Source: Whalleya microplaca (lineage: Eukaryota > Ascomycota > Sordariomycetes > Xylariales > Xylariaceae). From it: 64,000 nucleotides of DNA. The notes beneath the pieces were generated by a model. It saw only the letters and a program-made list of their open reading frames with translations. It was not told where the DNA came from and did no database searches. Below are positions 21,636 to 34,205 of this stretch, in pieces. The first letter of the stretch is position 1; each line of letters opens with the position of its first letter. The position numbers and the translations under genes were made by a program. Location of the stretch: the NCBI GenBank assembly GCA_022497155.1, contig MU385710.1:1240001-1304000 (forward strand), given 5' to 3'.

Positions 21636-22070
21636 ATACGTAGCTTCACCTTGCACGAATCAAGCCATTATGCTCCTAATTAACCTACTTTGTCCCATAT
21701 TGAAATTAATCAGCGTTACTATTAGGGTTATAAAAGGAGTTACAGGTACTATCTTGGTACCTAATAGTGGCAATAGATGGAATCCTAACACGTCAAGGGG
21801 GTGTATGTCGTTGACATATTATGTTTATACTACTACTACCATACTCGTATAATATCATTTAGCTTAAACGGCTCTATCTGACCACGATGATACTGACTAC
21901 GTCTAGCTGATTACACCTGTTCCAATTTCCCATTCTGGTCTCTTGCATTTGGCATTGGTTACACAAAGACGCCACCTACGTGTAATATGAATGTAGGGTT
22001 ATCACCATGTAAAGTGTAATACAGATCAAACCCTAATCTATTCAGATCCTAATCTTCGGACAATATCACG

Positions 22071-24406
22071 ATGGATTCGCACCCACAATGTCCGTCTTGC
22101 GCTGGTGTTCACCAATTCATGGAAAGTCGGAATGAAATATCTGATCAACACTCAAATGCGTATCTGCGACCAACGATAGGGATATTCTCAGATTTCCAGG
22201 AGCGGCAAAACTGCGACGTATGCAAGTTTCTGGCGCAGGAGCTCAATAAAAATTCAACGAGAGATAGATATTTTGCTAGGTGTCCAGTAATATTCTGGCA
22301 ATGGAGCAGCCCAATTGACCATCTATGGAGCTTCGGCCCTTCTGAGTCTGGGGATGACGAAAGTTGTATAGTTTGTGGTCAACACCATGACAGCCTTACC
22401 TTAAGTGGGTTGGCATCTCGAGATCTGGATTCACCATATTACATTAACATTGATCCAGCTTGGATCGACCTAGACAGAGTACAAGGTTGGGCTAACCATT
22501 GCGTGCTGACCATGCTAGCCTGTGCCACACATTGTCAGAGTGGGAGCAAATTCCACCACCGTCGCTCGCACCGCTCCTCCTAGTGGACGTCTCTGATCAG
22601 TGTTTAGTTGAGCTACCAACTAAGCAAATCCCACTAATTCGCTATGTAGCCCTGAGCTACGTTTGGGGTCGTTTACCCAATGTACTAGAAACCACGCTTA
22701 CAAACCAAAGTGATCTTAAGCAATTGAATGCGTTTTCATCAGAGCCGTGGCGTTCACGTCTCCCCGATACAGTTCGTGACGCTATCGCGTTCACAGGGCG
22801 ATTGGGGCACAGATATTTGTGGGGAGATAGATTATGCATCATACAAGACGACCATGATCGGAAGTCATTGCAGCTGGAGCAGATGGGCCCGATATACGCA
22901 AATGCATACATGACTCTGATTGCAGCTGATGGTCCTGACGCTAATTATGGGCTCCGAGGATCGTGTCCCGGCCTTTCACAACCGCGTACCTTTCAACATG
23001 CGATGCTCACTTTCAAACAGGGTGGAAGAACCTTGCTGGTGGAACCACACTTCGATTCAGAACACGGCCCTGGCGAGTGGAAACGTCGGGGATGGACATT
23101 TCAAGAGCGTACCCTTTCTCGCCGTAATCTCGTCTTTGAAGCTGGCCGTGTCTTCTGGGAATGTTCTGGTGCTATTTGGACAGAGGAGGTAGCGTATGTA
23201 CCTGGATGCCGATGGTTCGGCAGCAAAAATGGTAAGGGGAGCTTGCAAATGCCATCGGACCGTAACGATGCCCGAGATAATAAGGGAGAAGGAGACGTAA
23301 AGACACCACGGAATCAAGATCGAAAACCATCGTATTACAGCCTCGGGTTGAGTCAATGGCCTGATCTGCTTCATTATGAGAGGCTAGTCATCGAGTATAA
23401 CGACCGCCTGCTTTCTTTTCCTAGCGACGGTCTATACGCTTTCACTGGAATAATAAATGCTCTTTCTCGCTCTTTCCGTAGCGGTCTGTTCTACGGTGTA
23501 CCGGAATACTTCTTTGATTTCGCCATGATGTGGATCCCGTTTACACCAATCCGCCGTCGACTCGTAAACGGCAAGACATATCGAAGCCTTCCCAGTTGGT
23601 CCTGGGCTGGGTGGGAAGGCGGAAAGATCACTTTGAGCGTCTCATTCCAACTTAACCTCCATATTGATGCTATCTTTGGTACATTTCCACAAACATACAT
23701 CGAATTCTACCCTATGGTCACATGGTACAAAACGGACAAACGAACAGGCATGAGACAAGCCATAGACAACGGTTACTACGAAGCTATCAATATTAAGAAT
23801 GATAAGTTGCTGACTCCACCAAATGGCTGGTCTCGAACTACCATTAACAAGGGTAGTTATTCAGGAGAGGGTTTTGTACATGAGAACATCCCTGAAAAAG
23901 TGTTCGTATGGCCATTGCACGTACCAGTCCATCCACTACAGCCACCCTCAAATTCCTTTGAGCCATTCCTTCGATTCCGCACTTGTCGAGCTTTTGTCTT
24001 CGTTGGCTCCCGCTTATTTCATTCACGGGAACACAGGATGTGGAGCCGTTCGACAAATTCTGCCGTATCCCTAGCCTCTACTTTTCATGTAGATGATGGT
24101 AACGGAAACTGGGTCGGGGTGATTCATTCCAACAGTTACAATGAGAGTGGAACAGTTGGCAATGAGCGCTGCGAGCTGATCGTGATATGTGGGGGCGTCA
24201 CCACAAAGGATTCTATTGACGATTATAACGGCCTAGAGGAATGGGCTCAAGTCGAGGAGACTAAGCGCCTTCCAACATATGAGTTCTATAATGTGTTGTG
24301 GATACATTGGATAGGTAACGTTGCTTACCGAAAGGCATCCGGGAGAGTGTGGAAGCAGTCCTGGGATAGACTACAAAGGTCTGACGTAGATATCACGTTA
24401 GGGTGA
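22071..24406 (+). pseudogene. HET (heterokaryon incompatibility) domain gene interrupted by a -1 frameshift
   Basis: Two overlapping frames form one protein: 22071 to about 22502, then the next frame (from 22502) to the stop at 24406. The N-terminal part has paired cysteines (CDVCKFL) and the RVQGWANHC segment that precedes HET domains. The second frame carries the three HET blocks: YVALSYVWG, RYLWGDRLCIIQDD and GWTFQERTLSRR, then the usual C-terminal YRSLPSWSWAGWEGG. At 22500-22504 the expected C-x3-H-x3-C motif (NHC then ADHASLC) is intact only if the frame changes by one base; no intron of suitable size fits without deleting the motif. HET proteins trigger programmed cell death after non-self recognition. 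The break may be a natural inactivation or a sequencing error. It lies in an AT-rich accessory island. Confidence 0.85.
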
Positions 24407-25325
24407 CATATCCCTTGGAAATGTAGGCTAGATTGAAGCAATACACATACCAACAACATATTTCTCGGTGAGAATATAGCTACACAACTTTTATTAAACC
24501 CTGTATTTGATAGATTACGAGAGCAATCTTGTCCTTGGAAAGGGACAAGGTTGCTCCAGTGTGGATGTTTGATTTGAGACTCACTTATTTAATTTATTTT
24601 TAGTTTTATGGCCCATTGCCTTTTCTTCCTGTATCAATCAGTATCCATGTGAAGATCTTATAAGATATTCGATAAGAAAAACTATATTATATGTATTATA
24701 TGTTGCTCGTATATTGAACCCATTGTGTCTAGAATTGCTTATGAGTGGCTTAGATAGAACCTGATGCCTCGAGTGGTCTTCCTAGGACACAGTTTACCGC
24801 CATCATAGAAGAATAGAAAGTCAGAATGTATCAGTGAATAATCAGCATAATCACCATTACTTTGGTAACATTCTGAGACGCTTGTTACTAGTTCCGACAT
24901 CTTTTAGGGGTAACTTGCCCTTAGAATATTATTTCCGAGTCGCACGTCTTTTGTGTATCTATTCATATTATAATATTTACTCAGCGCTGTGAAGCAACAG
25001 AGCTTTAGTGATATGTGAATATATACCATTTTTGTATATCGTCTCAGAAAAGCGAGTGACAGATAAATGCGAATGCCTCGAGATATATTGATATATCCAT
25101 TTAGTCCGATATCGAGGCAATGGGCGTAAAAGAGGGTCGGGAAAACTCCGGCACACCAATGGGACTGACATCACTGCAAGAAGATTTCCAGCTTTTGCCC
25201 CACCAAACCGCGAGTTCGCAATTCTCAAGACAACGACATATTGCGAGAAATTAAAATTGGCGCTTAGCGTTAGGAACTGCAGTGATATTGAGTATTAGGT
25301 TGACAACCCGTCAATATACGTCAAT
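24407..25325. other. intergenic, AT-rich, with hairpin
   Basis: 0.9 kb between the HET gene and rbg1. It contains a strong hairpin at 24521-24556 and otherwise AT-rich sequence. The final 60-100 bases are the rbg1 promoter and leader. No ORF of note. Confidence 0.55.
24521..24556. repeat. 14-bp stem hairpin downstream of the HET gene
   Basis: Arms GAGCAATCTTGTCC and GGACAAGGTTGCTC are reverse complements apart from one G-T position, separated by an 8-nt loop (TTGGAAAG). It could fold in the HET transcript 3' region or be a relic of a small inverted-repeat element. Confidence 0.8.
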
Positions 25326-26840
25326 ATGTCGACGACAGTGGATAAGGTGAGTTCCCCAAGTTGTGCCCACGATCCCGAAACTAACGCCAGTCGCAGATCA
25401 AGGAGATCGAGGCCGAAGTAGGTGTACTCACCTCCTTTCAACTAGATATGAATGTACTAAGCTCTGGCTTGACAGATGGCCCGAACTCAGAAGAACAAGG
25501 CAACTTCGTACCATCTTGGCCAATTAAAAGCCAAGTTGGCAAAACTGAAGCGAGAGCTCCTGACCCCTACGTCTGGTGGCGGAGGGGGTGGAGGTGCTGG
25601 TTTCGACGTTGCCAGAACTGGTGTCGCTAGTGTTGGATTCATAGGGTTCCCGTCCGTAGGCAAGAGTACTTTGATGAGTCGGTTGACTGGTCAACACTCC
25701 GAAGCCGCAGCATACGAGTTCACAACGTTGACGTCGGTGCCTGGACAAGTCCTGTACAACGGTACGGTTTTACATTCCTCGAGGCTTAACCGCATCCTTC
25801 TACCGCCCTTTCCTATACTAAAAATATGCTGCTTAATCCTGGTTCTCTAACCTATGTCATATAGGAGCTCCCCTGCAGATGATTGATCTTCCAGGTATCA
25901 TCGAGGGTGCCAAGGACGGAAGAGGTCGTGGTCGGCAGGTGATTGCTGTCGCTAAGACTTGCCACTTGATCTTCATTGTACTAGATGTGAATAAACCTTT
26001 GACGGACAAACGAGTCATAGAATCGGAATTGGAAGGATTTGGCATCCGCATCAACAAACAGCCACCCAACATCACCTTCAAGAAGAAGGACAAGGGTGGG
26101 CTCAACATAATTAATACCGTACCACTAACCCACATCGACCATGACGAAATCAAAGCTGTGATGTCTGAGTACCGCATCAACTCAGCAGATATTGCAATTC
26201 GCTGTGATGCCACCGTCGATGATTTGATCGACATACTGGAGGCCAAGAGCCGCAGTTACATACCTGTCATTTACGTCTTGAACAAGATCGACGCAATCAG
26301 CATCGAGGAACTAGATCTGTTGTACCGAATTCCTAACGCAGTACCCATTAGTTCCGAACATGGGTGGAATGTTGACGAGTTAATGGAGGCCATGTGAGTC
26401 TCCGCTCGCCTAAGGATATGTCTTATGAAATACACGGCTAACCATTTTATTATGCAGGTGGGACAAGCTGAAGCTGGCCCGGGTATATACGAAGCCAAAG
26501 GGGAAGATGCCGGATTATTCGTCGCCTGTCGTGCTTCGTTCCACAAGGTGCACAGTCGAGGACTTTGTAAGTACACTTTTTTTCGGCAGCTTTTGACTCG
26601 ACTAGCACAACCCTGCTGACGGAGGGATCTCAAGTGCAACGCAATCCACCGAAGCATCGTCGAGCAGTTCAAGACTGCGATAGTTTACGGGAAGTCTGTG
26701 AAGCATCAACCGCAACGTGTGGGGCTATCTCATGAGCTGGCCGATGAAGATATAGGTACTTTTGAATGCCTTAATCCCAATAAGTCGATGATATTACAAT
26801 ACTAATTTCATGCAACCCAGTCACAATCGTTAAGAGATGA
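25326..26840 (+). CDS. rbg1: DRG1/Rbg1 GTPase
   Basis: Seven exons: 25326..25346, 25397..25417, 25476..25761, 25865..26393, 26458..26566, 26635..26755, 26821..26840; 368 aa (DRG1 is about 367). Exons 1 and 2 are each 21 nt, encoding MSTTVDK and IKEIEAE, and join to [20 protein letters not shown]. Obg-type G motifs: G1 [10 protein letters not shown]3 DLPG (completed across intron 3, [11 protein letters not shown]), G4 NKID; the C-terminal TGS region is [12 protein letters not shown] ... [18 protein letters not shown]1 with its DFRP partner (Tma46 in yeast) binds ribosomes and helps relieve translational pausing. Every junction keeps phase and has GT/AG; branch sites ACTAA, GCTAAC and CTGAC are visible. 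Confidence 0.97.
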
Positions 26841-29800
26841 GTACTTAGACTAGAAAAGCGGTTAGGACCCTTGATGCATCTTCGACCCACAAGTTACGAA
26901 GGGCGTCGAGATCTAAGTAGTCTGATATCAGGCTTCACTTACACGCGCACTTGCGTGCGACAAGTCGATGCCGAACTCGCGGACCATCTCCGATAGCATA
27001 TCAAATCCATGTATGACAACGGACAACAAGACCTACATAATCATATTCATCTGTACAACGATGCTGCTGGGCGGCTGCAGGAACAGGGCGGCGCGGTTGT
27101 TTGCAGGTTTGCGGGTCAGGGGACGAGGCCATAGCCGATCGGTACACGGAAAGTATCACTTGGTTGCTCTTGTGTGGAAATGCCCGTTATGCACAAAATG
27201 GTACAGTAGTGGATGGTTTGACGCGCGAGGATCTGTCAATACGCAGGTCCTGGCGTAAGAAATGCAGCCAAATTCGAATCGAGATATTACCGTCATATTT
27301 CCCTATTGCGGGGGATTCCCTGGTGGTCCATCTAACTTCCCCACGTAATAAGCCGCATGCGATTATACATATTCAAAAATGACCGAGCACCCAGCAGAGA
27401 GCTGCAAGCCCGCCACGACCTGCATGGCCGGATTGGCCTCAGTCGATGCGACCATGTTTCCGACGATGCGTGGGGACTGCAGGACCATGCTTCTGTTCTT
27501 TGAAGGCCGTTGACATACGCTTTAATAGCGCTTAGCATACACGGTGTGCGCCACACCTAGTGAGACCAACAATTTTGCCGGTTACGGTCTTGGCCCGGGT
27601 TCTATCGTTGCACCTTTACGATCGGAAGATTTTTAGCCACTCACCTAGTCGGCATAGAAAATTGTCCCCCCTAAAGTGGCCGAATGGCAAATTGGTACCC
27701 GTCTCCAACCTTTCACAGCGCTTCTCTAGCCGCCAGCTTGCCCACAGTACCTCTGATGACTCCTTCGTGGAAAAGGTTCTCCATCCTTTACGCTTGAAGA
27801 TATGGGGCGGTGGACAACTTCCAAGACTCACCTAAAAATGATTTCACCAACTTATTCACCAAGGCAATCAACTAATTTAGGGCTCGTCTTTACGATACTA
27901 TATGAGCGAGACAATGTTGTCAGCACGTATCCTAAATCAAGTAACTCGTTGGCGACGAATCGCGCCACTCTCCAATTCTTGCTTCAGCTTTCGATCGCAG
28001 GCAACATATAGCGACAAATACTACCACTTACAGTAACATCGAGGTTGTTAGCTCCGTAATGGGTATTAGCTTGCGGTGCTTCGAAGCCTCAATTGGACTT
28101 GTTAGCCTTGGCTAGTTGTGGTTGTTACAAGGTTGTTCTGTGAGGCGAAAGTACCGAACAGTCGAGAACCATACTGTCCTATGAGAATGTTGGTCCCTGA
28201 TAAATGAAGTAGGGCACCAACTGATGAGTGCTGATTTCTTTCCATCTAAATCCGAGATTGTATTCTACTATTTCCTTCGCAATATTCTGCTGCAGATCAA
28301 GAGACACCATCCATAGATAATCGAACTAGGTATCACGCTCTAGACGAAAACTCGTTCTGTATGTACCATAAAAACTCCCGTTGAGGTTCGTTATAGTTGG
28401 TATCGTCTGGAAGGATAGGTATCGTATCTAACAACGGTTCCACGACAGAAGCTGTCGAGGCTTAACGTTACTACCTGCCGTCGAGAAGCATGCATGAATA
28501 TTTAACTCCACAGCCGCATTTTTTTCCAACGTACCCACGGCCATGGTCGATCTCTGCAATGCAAAGATTCCCTATGGAATCATCCTATAATGGGAGGGGC
28601 AGCCGATTCTCGACTTGAATGGGGTCGAGCCTCGCATGAAGCCGAAATCTGCACTGACGCCTTGCAGGCTGTAGCACAAATCTCGGCCTTGTAGCAATTA
28701 TTTTGTACCTCGGGTCAAGACGCTAAGCTTGAATAAGCCCCATGTCTTTTAGGATTCTCAAGCCTCTTCAAAGTTAGGCATTGATAGTCTAGGATTCAGA
28801 TAGAGCTGACCAACTGGAAGACAGCCGGGGCTTACAAAAATGGTCTCGCTTGGACCTCCTGACCATTTGTGCCCAATCGCCCAATGGACTTCGGTGAGAA
28901 GGGTTTCCCATCTGACCCGGGAATTATGTCCAATGGCGGTGCCGGCTGCGCTCTACAATGCGCCGTTGATTGCCCTGTCCGAAGCCCGTGGTGTTGGAAA
29001 TTTTAGGATTGGTCAACGCTACAACTAACATGATACCTAATTCCTTTCGCTGAAGGAGTTGGTGGGTTCGATAACCGTGCTGAAGCCACTGAAGAACAAC
29101 AGTCTAGTACCCATTCGTTCCCAAGGTGAGCAGAGTGGAAACGAGGGCCGTCCCTTTTCTGTAGCTAGTATATGTCCCTTGCGGATATTGGCGAGAGCCG
29201 CCCGAATGACGAGGATCAGGACGTGTTGGTTCTAGCGATTTGCTCCCCAAAGATGTCTAGTCTGAATTTGCTACGCAAGTTTGTCGTGGTAGCTTTGGAA
29301 GACCAAGAAGTATCCCCGGGAACTGCCGCATGACTACATTGGAAGCGAGAGTTGGCTTCAAGGCTGATGCTTGTCGCATTACCGGCATTTCGCCATGAGG
29401 CCACAGGTTTTTCAAGTGATTACCAGAAACAGCAGCAGCATATCTGGTGCTCAGACCAGACATGTTAAGCGCTTTATATTTGGTATATGCCGTAGCCTTA
29501 AAGCGGAGCTGTTGAATATGCCATACTTAAATGAGTGCTAGACCACGAGATCTCAATCCCGGTTTGCATGACAGCGATCTCATTTATGCCGCGGTGCTCC
29601 CATGAAGTTGAGGCTTCCGGCATTGAACGGTCGTCAATCGATAAAAATGTGTGGAGCCGTGGCTGCGTGGGTGGTGGACGAAGGGCGGCCAAGGAGGCCA
29701 TGGGGGGGTCAGGATACTCACGGACTTTGTGCAATCGCGTTTTGGGGGACAAGGGCCCCCGGTGCGCTGCTCATCTCAATTTGGCCCCAGCTACTGTTGT

Positions 29801-32412
29801 TGTCTTACTACGTACAAACGGAGATAATGGGCATTGTGGGCGTTGCGAGATGACCTCCCTCGGCTCGGCGACCACAATGAACCTCGATACCCCTCCTTTG
29901 TCATCATATGTGGCCGAATTGGTGAATCCAGACAAGCAACCCTGTCTGTAGTCGTCCCTCGTTAGGTGACTTTTCTCCACAACTGAAGCTTCAGAGGATT
30001 CAGAGAGAAAATGTGTCATACGAGTCTTGATGGTCAGTGGGAGTGGATGTGTTTCTGAACTATCTTCAGAGATGAGGGGCTCACATGAGGTTGTCGAGGG
30101 CTTCGAGAGATCTGGCTCGCTAGCGACTGTCAAATAGAAATCGTAAAGGCCATAATGACGATGGTTGTGGACGGAAAAGGTGGCAGTAGGTGGCCCATGT
30201 TTGCCCTATGAGAGGCGATGCGGTCCGTCTTTACATGGGGGTTGGTGGACCATGGCACCCTGCCGACTCCCCTGCTAGACCGGCCTGTCGAGTCCAAAGG
30301 CAGGATTAACCTCCCAGTGGAGAAGAACTGAAGCCAAGTTCCTCGGGATCCTCACGAAATACCTCATTGAACAGGCCTGTCAAGTCGGAGCAGAAGGGTT
30401 GTGGCAGAGAGCGACCAGCGACTGCTGACCCCATCGACTAAAACTCTGCAAATCCTTCCCGCCGATTGATCTGGCAGTCTGGGTATCGTGACGACTCACC
30501 TTGTCGGTCTCTCATATCACTGACCCAGTCTGTTAACCACTCAAACTAACTTAACTCGCTTTATTCCGTATGTTTTGAGCCCAAGTTCGCTCGTTGGTCG
30601 CAGGGGACTCTCCTCAGCCGCCCGATCTCTTTCTTGCTCTCCCTCTTTCTCCAATTAATGGGGTGTGATACTATTGATAAATATTAATGAGCAAAGCTGA
30701 CGGCGGAGTAATAAGAGACGCGCGCTCTTTGGTCGAACGCGGGGTGGGGTTATTAGGACTCATAATAATAATAATAAGAAATAGGCAGGATTTGCTAGTA
30801 TTGATTCTGCATCGTCAGAGTTGAAGTTGTATTCATCGCCTTTTCGGTTTTTGATTTTCCTCTCATCCTCCTCGTGCCCCAGTTCCACCGCGGGAGCATC
30901 CCAGTATCCGTAGTCTAGTCAGATTTGGTTAACCTGCCTAGCTAGATCGGCTACTCGTTGCTTTCTTTTTCTCATCAGCATCCCAAAAGGACCTCCTCCA
31001 GGACCACTAATCGGCACCTGGCGGCAGCCACTCGAGGATAAGACCTGGGGAAAAACGTCTTGTTTCGTGTTCACAAATTATCTAAAAGCTCTCTTCTCTC
31101 TCCCGCAGTTCGTTCGGCTTGTTTCATAATTCCGTTACCAACTATAGGACGGCTTGCCGAGTTTCCGTGGCTTTTCGTTGGCCCTGGTCAATCGCGTCTG
31201 ATAGAATGAATGGCCTGGTTCTAGGATACAGCTCTCCGAATTATATTTTCTCTGGCAAGCTAGGAGGCACGGTAGCATTGTAGTCGCTCCCCACACACCT
31301 TGAAGATCATCCCCCCGGCCCAGCCAGCCCTCTCTAGACACACGTCCACAGGCATACCTTATTTCATCTGTTCCTTTAGAGCAGGGCCCGGTCCTGTCAG
31401 GCTTGTCATACCACATCTTATCCCTCGAAGGTTACCACCCCCCCTTCTAGGTATCTCTTCTTGTCATCCAGGATCCCCCCGGGCTCGAAAAGGAACAGAC
31501 TCATCCCTGTTGGTGCATACAAACATACATATGTATCTATGTACGGCCTCCTCCACATGTCTGTGTCCCAACATCCAGCCCTGCCTTTTGCCGTGCGTCT
31601 GATATTCCTACTACGTATCTCGATAACCTAGGTATCAGAGCGTTTCTGCGGCGTCACCTCCCAGGAGAACATCGTTAATTGATGGTGAAAGCTGGTGAGA
31701 GCTGGTTTAACCTAGCAGATTTTGTTTGCTACGCCTCCCATCCACCTGTCAACCCTTCGGCCGTTTCCACTTACACCAACGGCACAAGCCATTTCACTCT
31801 GTCCCCCGATGCACCGAGATAGAGAAAGAAAGACAACTAAGAACCAGGGGGAAACGCAGAAAAACTCCAAAAACGCCTCGTTGTCTTAGCCGTGTGAGAG
31901 TTGGGCCATCTCGATACCAACGGTAGGCCAGTTCTAGGTGTTTGTTGGTTGGTTTCTTAGAGTCGACCGTCTATTCTAGCGCATGGGAATAGTTATCCAT
32001 ACAGCTAGCTACTTCAGTCGAATACTTGCGCCTCCCTCCTATTCTCGTTTCGGAGACCCGCTGGACAGCCCTTACTAGACCGCCAACTTTTCTGCAGCTC
32101 CCAGCTGCTCACGAGGACATTTGAACTACGCAGCAGGCTACAACGCACTCGCCCCCAAGAACCAATCGGTTGGCTGAACATGCATGTTGTCTCCCGCCCG
32201 TAAAAGTCGAGAGTCTCCCAAACTGCCCGGCATATCTCCACAGTCGCCAGCGCCAATCCTACCACTCTAAATAGACACTCATTGTGGTTCGGTGCAAACC
32301 CTACATCACGGCGGCAGAAAACCTCTGTATTTCGTGACCATCGGTCAATGCGGTGTGTAGCCCACTGATCCTACCAAGTGTCTAGTATAGCCGGCTCAAC
32401 CGGACGACGGCC
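26841..32412. other. 5.5 kb without a supported gene; upstream part of the CENP-B-type gene
   Basis: No gene could be supported. Near 26850-27250 a coding-like stretch with one in-frame stop and a later frame change may be a decayed gene. The stretch 27300-30600 holds only short frames. From about 30600 to 32412 the sequence is CT-rich with runs such as ATAATAATAATAA (about 30766) and many short upstream ORFs, and probably forms the promoter and long 5' leader of the gene at 32413. Confidence 0.5.
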
Positions 32413-34205
32413 ATGCACAACACCATGATCGGTTCGACTGGCATAGACCAGGACAGCCACCTATCCCATGATAACTCCTACCCTAACGATTCATGGGTTG
32501 ACATGAGCTCTTATAACTCGATGGCGATGACAACCTATGGCGGAGACTACTACATCCCACCTGTAACTCATGGCTTACCATCAGAATCTCTCGGGATGGC
32601 TCCGCCGCCTGTTCCGCACCCGATGCATAGTCAACCGCATAGTAATTTTGCGAACCAACTTCCTCATCCGCTGATAATTCCAACGCAACAACCTACGCAG
32701 GTTCAATGGCCTAGTCTTCGGACAAATCCTTCCCAGAGCTATTCAGCACCTCCTGTAGCAATTCCCCCGGTATCAGCACCGTTAAGACAGCAGCCAAAGC
32801 TCCCAACGATCAATACGTCGCAGCCAAGGAAGACTTTGACCGACGAGGACCGACGAAATATGTGTAAATACCATGAGGAGAATCCACATGTCAAGCAAAC
32901 TGAAATTGGGTTGAAATTCGGGGTTGAAAGAAGGTAAGTCGAAGTGGTACCAGAGGAACTTGTTTACGCTAACACATCTATAGTACGGTGTCCAAGGTAC
33001 TAAGAAGGAAAGAACAGTATCTCAATCTAGACGATCGAGGTGGTTCTCCTGTCAAAAAGAACAAGGGCAAGTCGCCGCCAGACATTGAACGGGCTCTTGC
33101 GAATTGGGTGAGGGGTCAGCAGAAGAAAGGACTCGTGGTCAGTGATTCTCAGATGGAGGAAAAGGCGAGGGTATTCTGTACTGGCTCAGACAGTCCTCTC
33201 AAGGCCATAACTGCGTCTTGGATCGAAAAGTTTAAGCAGAAACACAACATCGGCCCCGGGAAGTTGATTCGTAGGGCCTCGGAGACTGCGATCCCAGACA
33301 GCACTCGATTGGATACTGGCTCACCACTTCTCTCAGCTACACAGACACCAGGTGGTATTTCGCCAGCCTCACCAACTAACCAGGTGCCTTCGCCGCAAGG
33401 TTCTTCTACGAACGGAAAAACAGAAGAAAATGAATCAAATGCAGGATTCATGGACTTCGAAACTAATGGTTACAGGCACCCGCATTCGCAAAGTACAACG
33501 TCTCTCTCTAGTGCCATCACAGATCCGCCAAGTTCGACTTTCTCTGGAGGTGCTTTCAGCCCAACTTCACAGTTCAATTTCTCCCCCGATCCAAATGCCG
33601 GACTGTTCGGCGAGCCGTCCCGAATACCGCCAGGAGGCTCGAATTTCCAGCGTCCCCGAAGCCAAACGGTCCCGGACCTTGGACACCTCGATTACATGAA
33701 CCAGTCCCAGCCCAGCGAGCCATTGACACCGAAATACAGCGCATCCGGAACGGCACCGTCATCGGCATTAGAGTCTCCAACCCACGAAATCGCAACCCCT
33801 TCTTTCGCACTTGACTCGGCTCTGTCCCCACCGGCATTGCACCATGTGAGCAGCAATGGAAGCCTCACCGGACGGTCAGCCACCTCGGGCATAGTCTCTG
33901 GGACACCAATGGGATCGTCTCCGAACTCGCCGACACAGGAGGACGCCAAGAGGGCGGCGGACACACTCCTCAGTTTTTTTCAGCACTACAAGTCTACAGG
34001 CTTGGTCGATCAAAACGACTACATGACTATTCTCGGTCTTACTGAGAAACTGAGACTACAACAACAGCAGCAGTTACCTGGAGCGCCTCAAGCAAGTTCC
34101 GCCACGCAGGGGCTCGGGGGCCTATCGAGAATACCCGAGGGTGACACAGAGATGACCGGGGCTCCATCGCCGTTAGTCAAGAACGAGACGTCGATGAATG
34201 GTTAA
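32413..34205 (+). CDS. CENP-B/Tc5-type HTH DNA-binding protein
   Basis: Exons 32413..32933 and 32984..34205, a 50-nt intron with GCTAAC branch; 580 aa. Residues 1-135 are low complexity (Pro, Ser, His, Gln). A first helix-turn-helix (about 137-185, LTDEDRRNMCKYHEENP ... GVERSTVSKVLRRK) is completed across the splice. A second CENP-B/Tc5 helix-turn-helix follows (about 200-265, IERALANWVRGQQKKGL ... ASWIEKFKQKHNI). The rest is Ser/Pro-rich with a short conserved-looking helix near residue 520 (AADTLLSFFQHYKSTGLV). There is no DDE transposase domain, so this looks like a domesticated pogo/Tc5 DNA-binding protein, as in CENP-B and S. pombe Abp1/Cbh proteins. Role (centromere, replication or transcription) cannot be told from sequence. 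Confidence 0.9.

Larger units (their letters stand above)
17994..22070. other. AT-rich gene desert
   Basis: Four kilobases, visibly AT-rich and TA-rich from about 18240, with no ORF above about 90 codons and no recognisable domain in any frame. It contains one tRNA-like repeat (19020-19130, minus), a GGGGGC/GCCCCC hairpin (21621-21635) and several small inverted repeats, for example around 20840-20870. The composition fits old repeats decayed by repeat-induced point mutation, but no transposase or reverse-transcriptase remnant could be read, so this stays an inference. Confidence 0.6.

Noticed and set aside
32413..34205. Active Tc5/pogo transposon
   Set aside because: No DDE domain and no terminal inverted repeats found; the DNA-binding part is fused to an unrelated Ser/Pro-rich tail.
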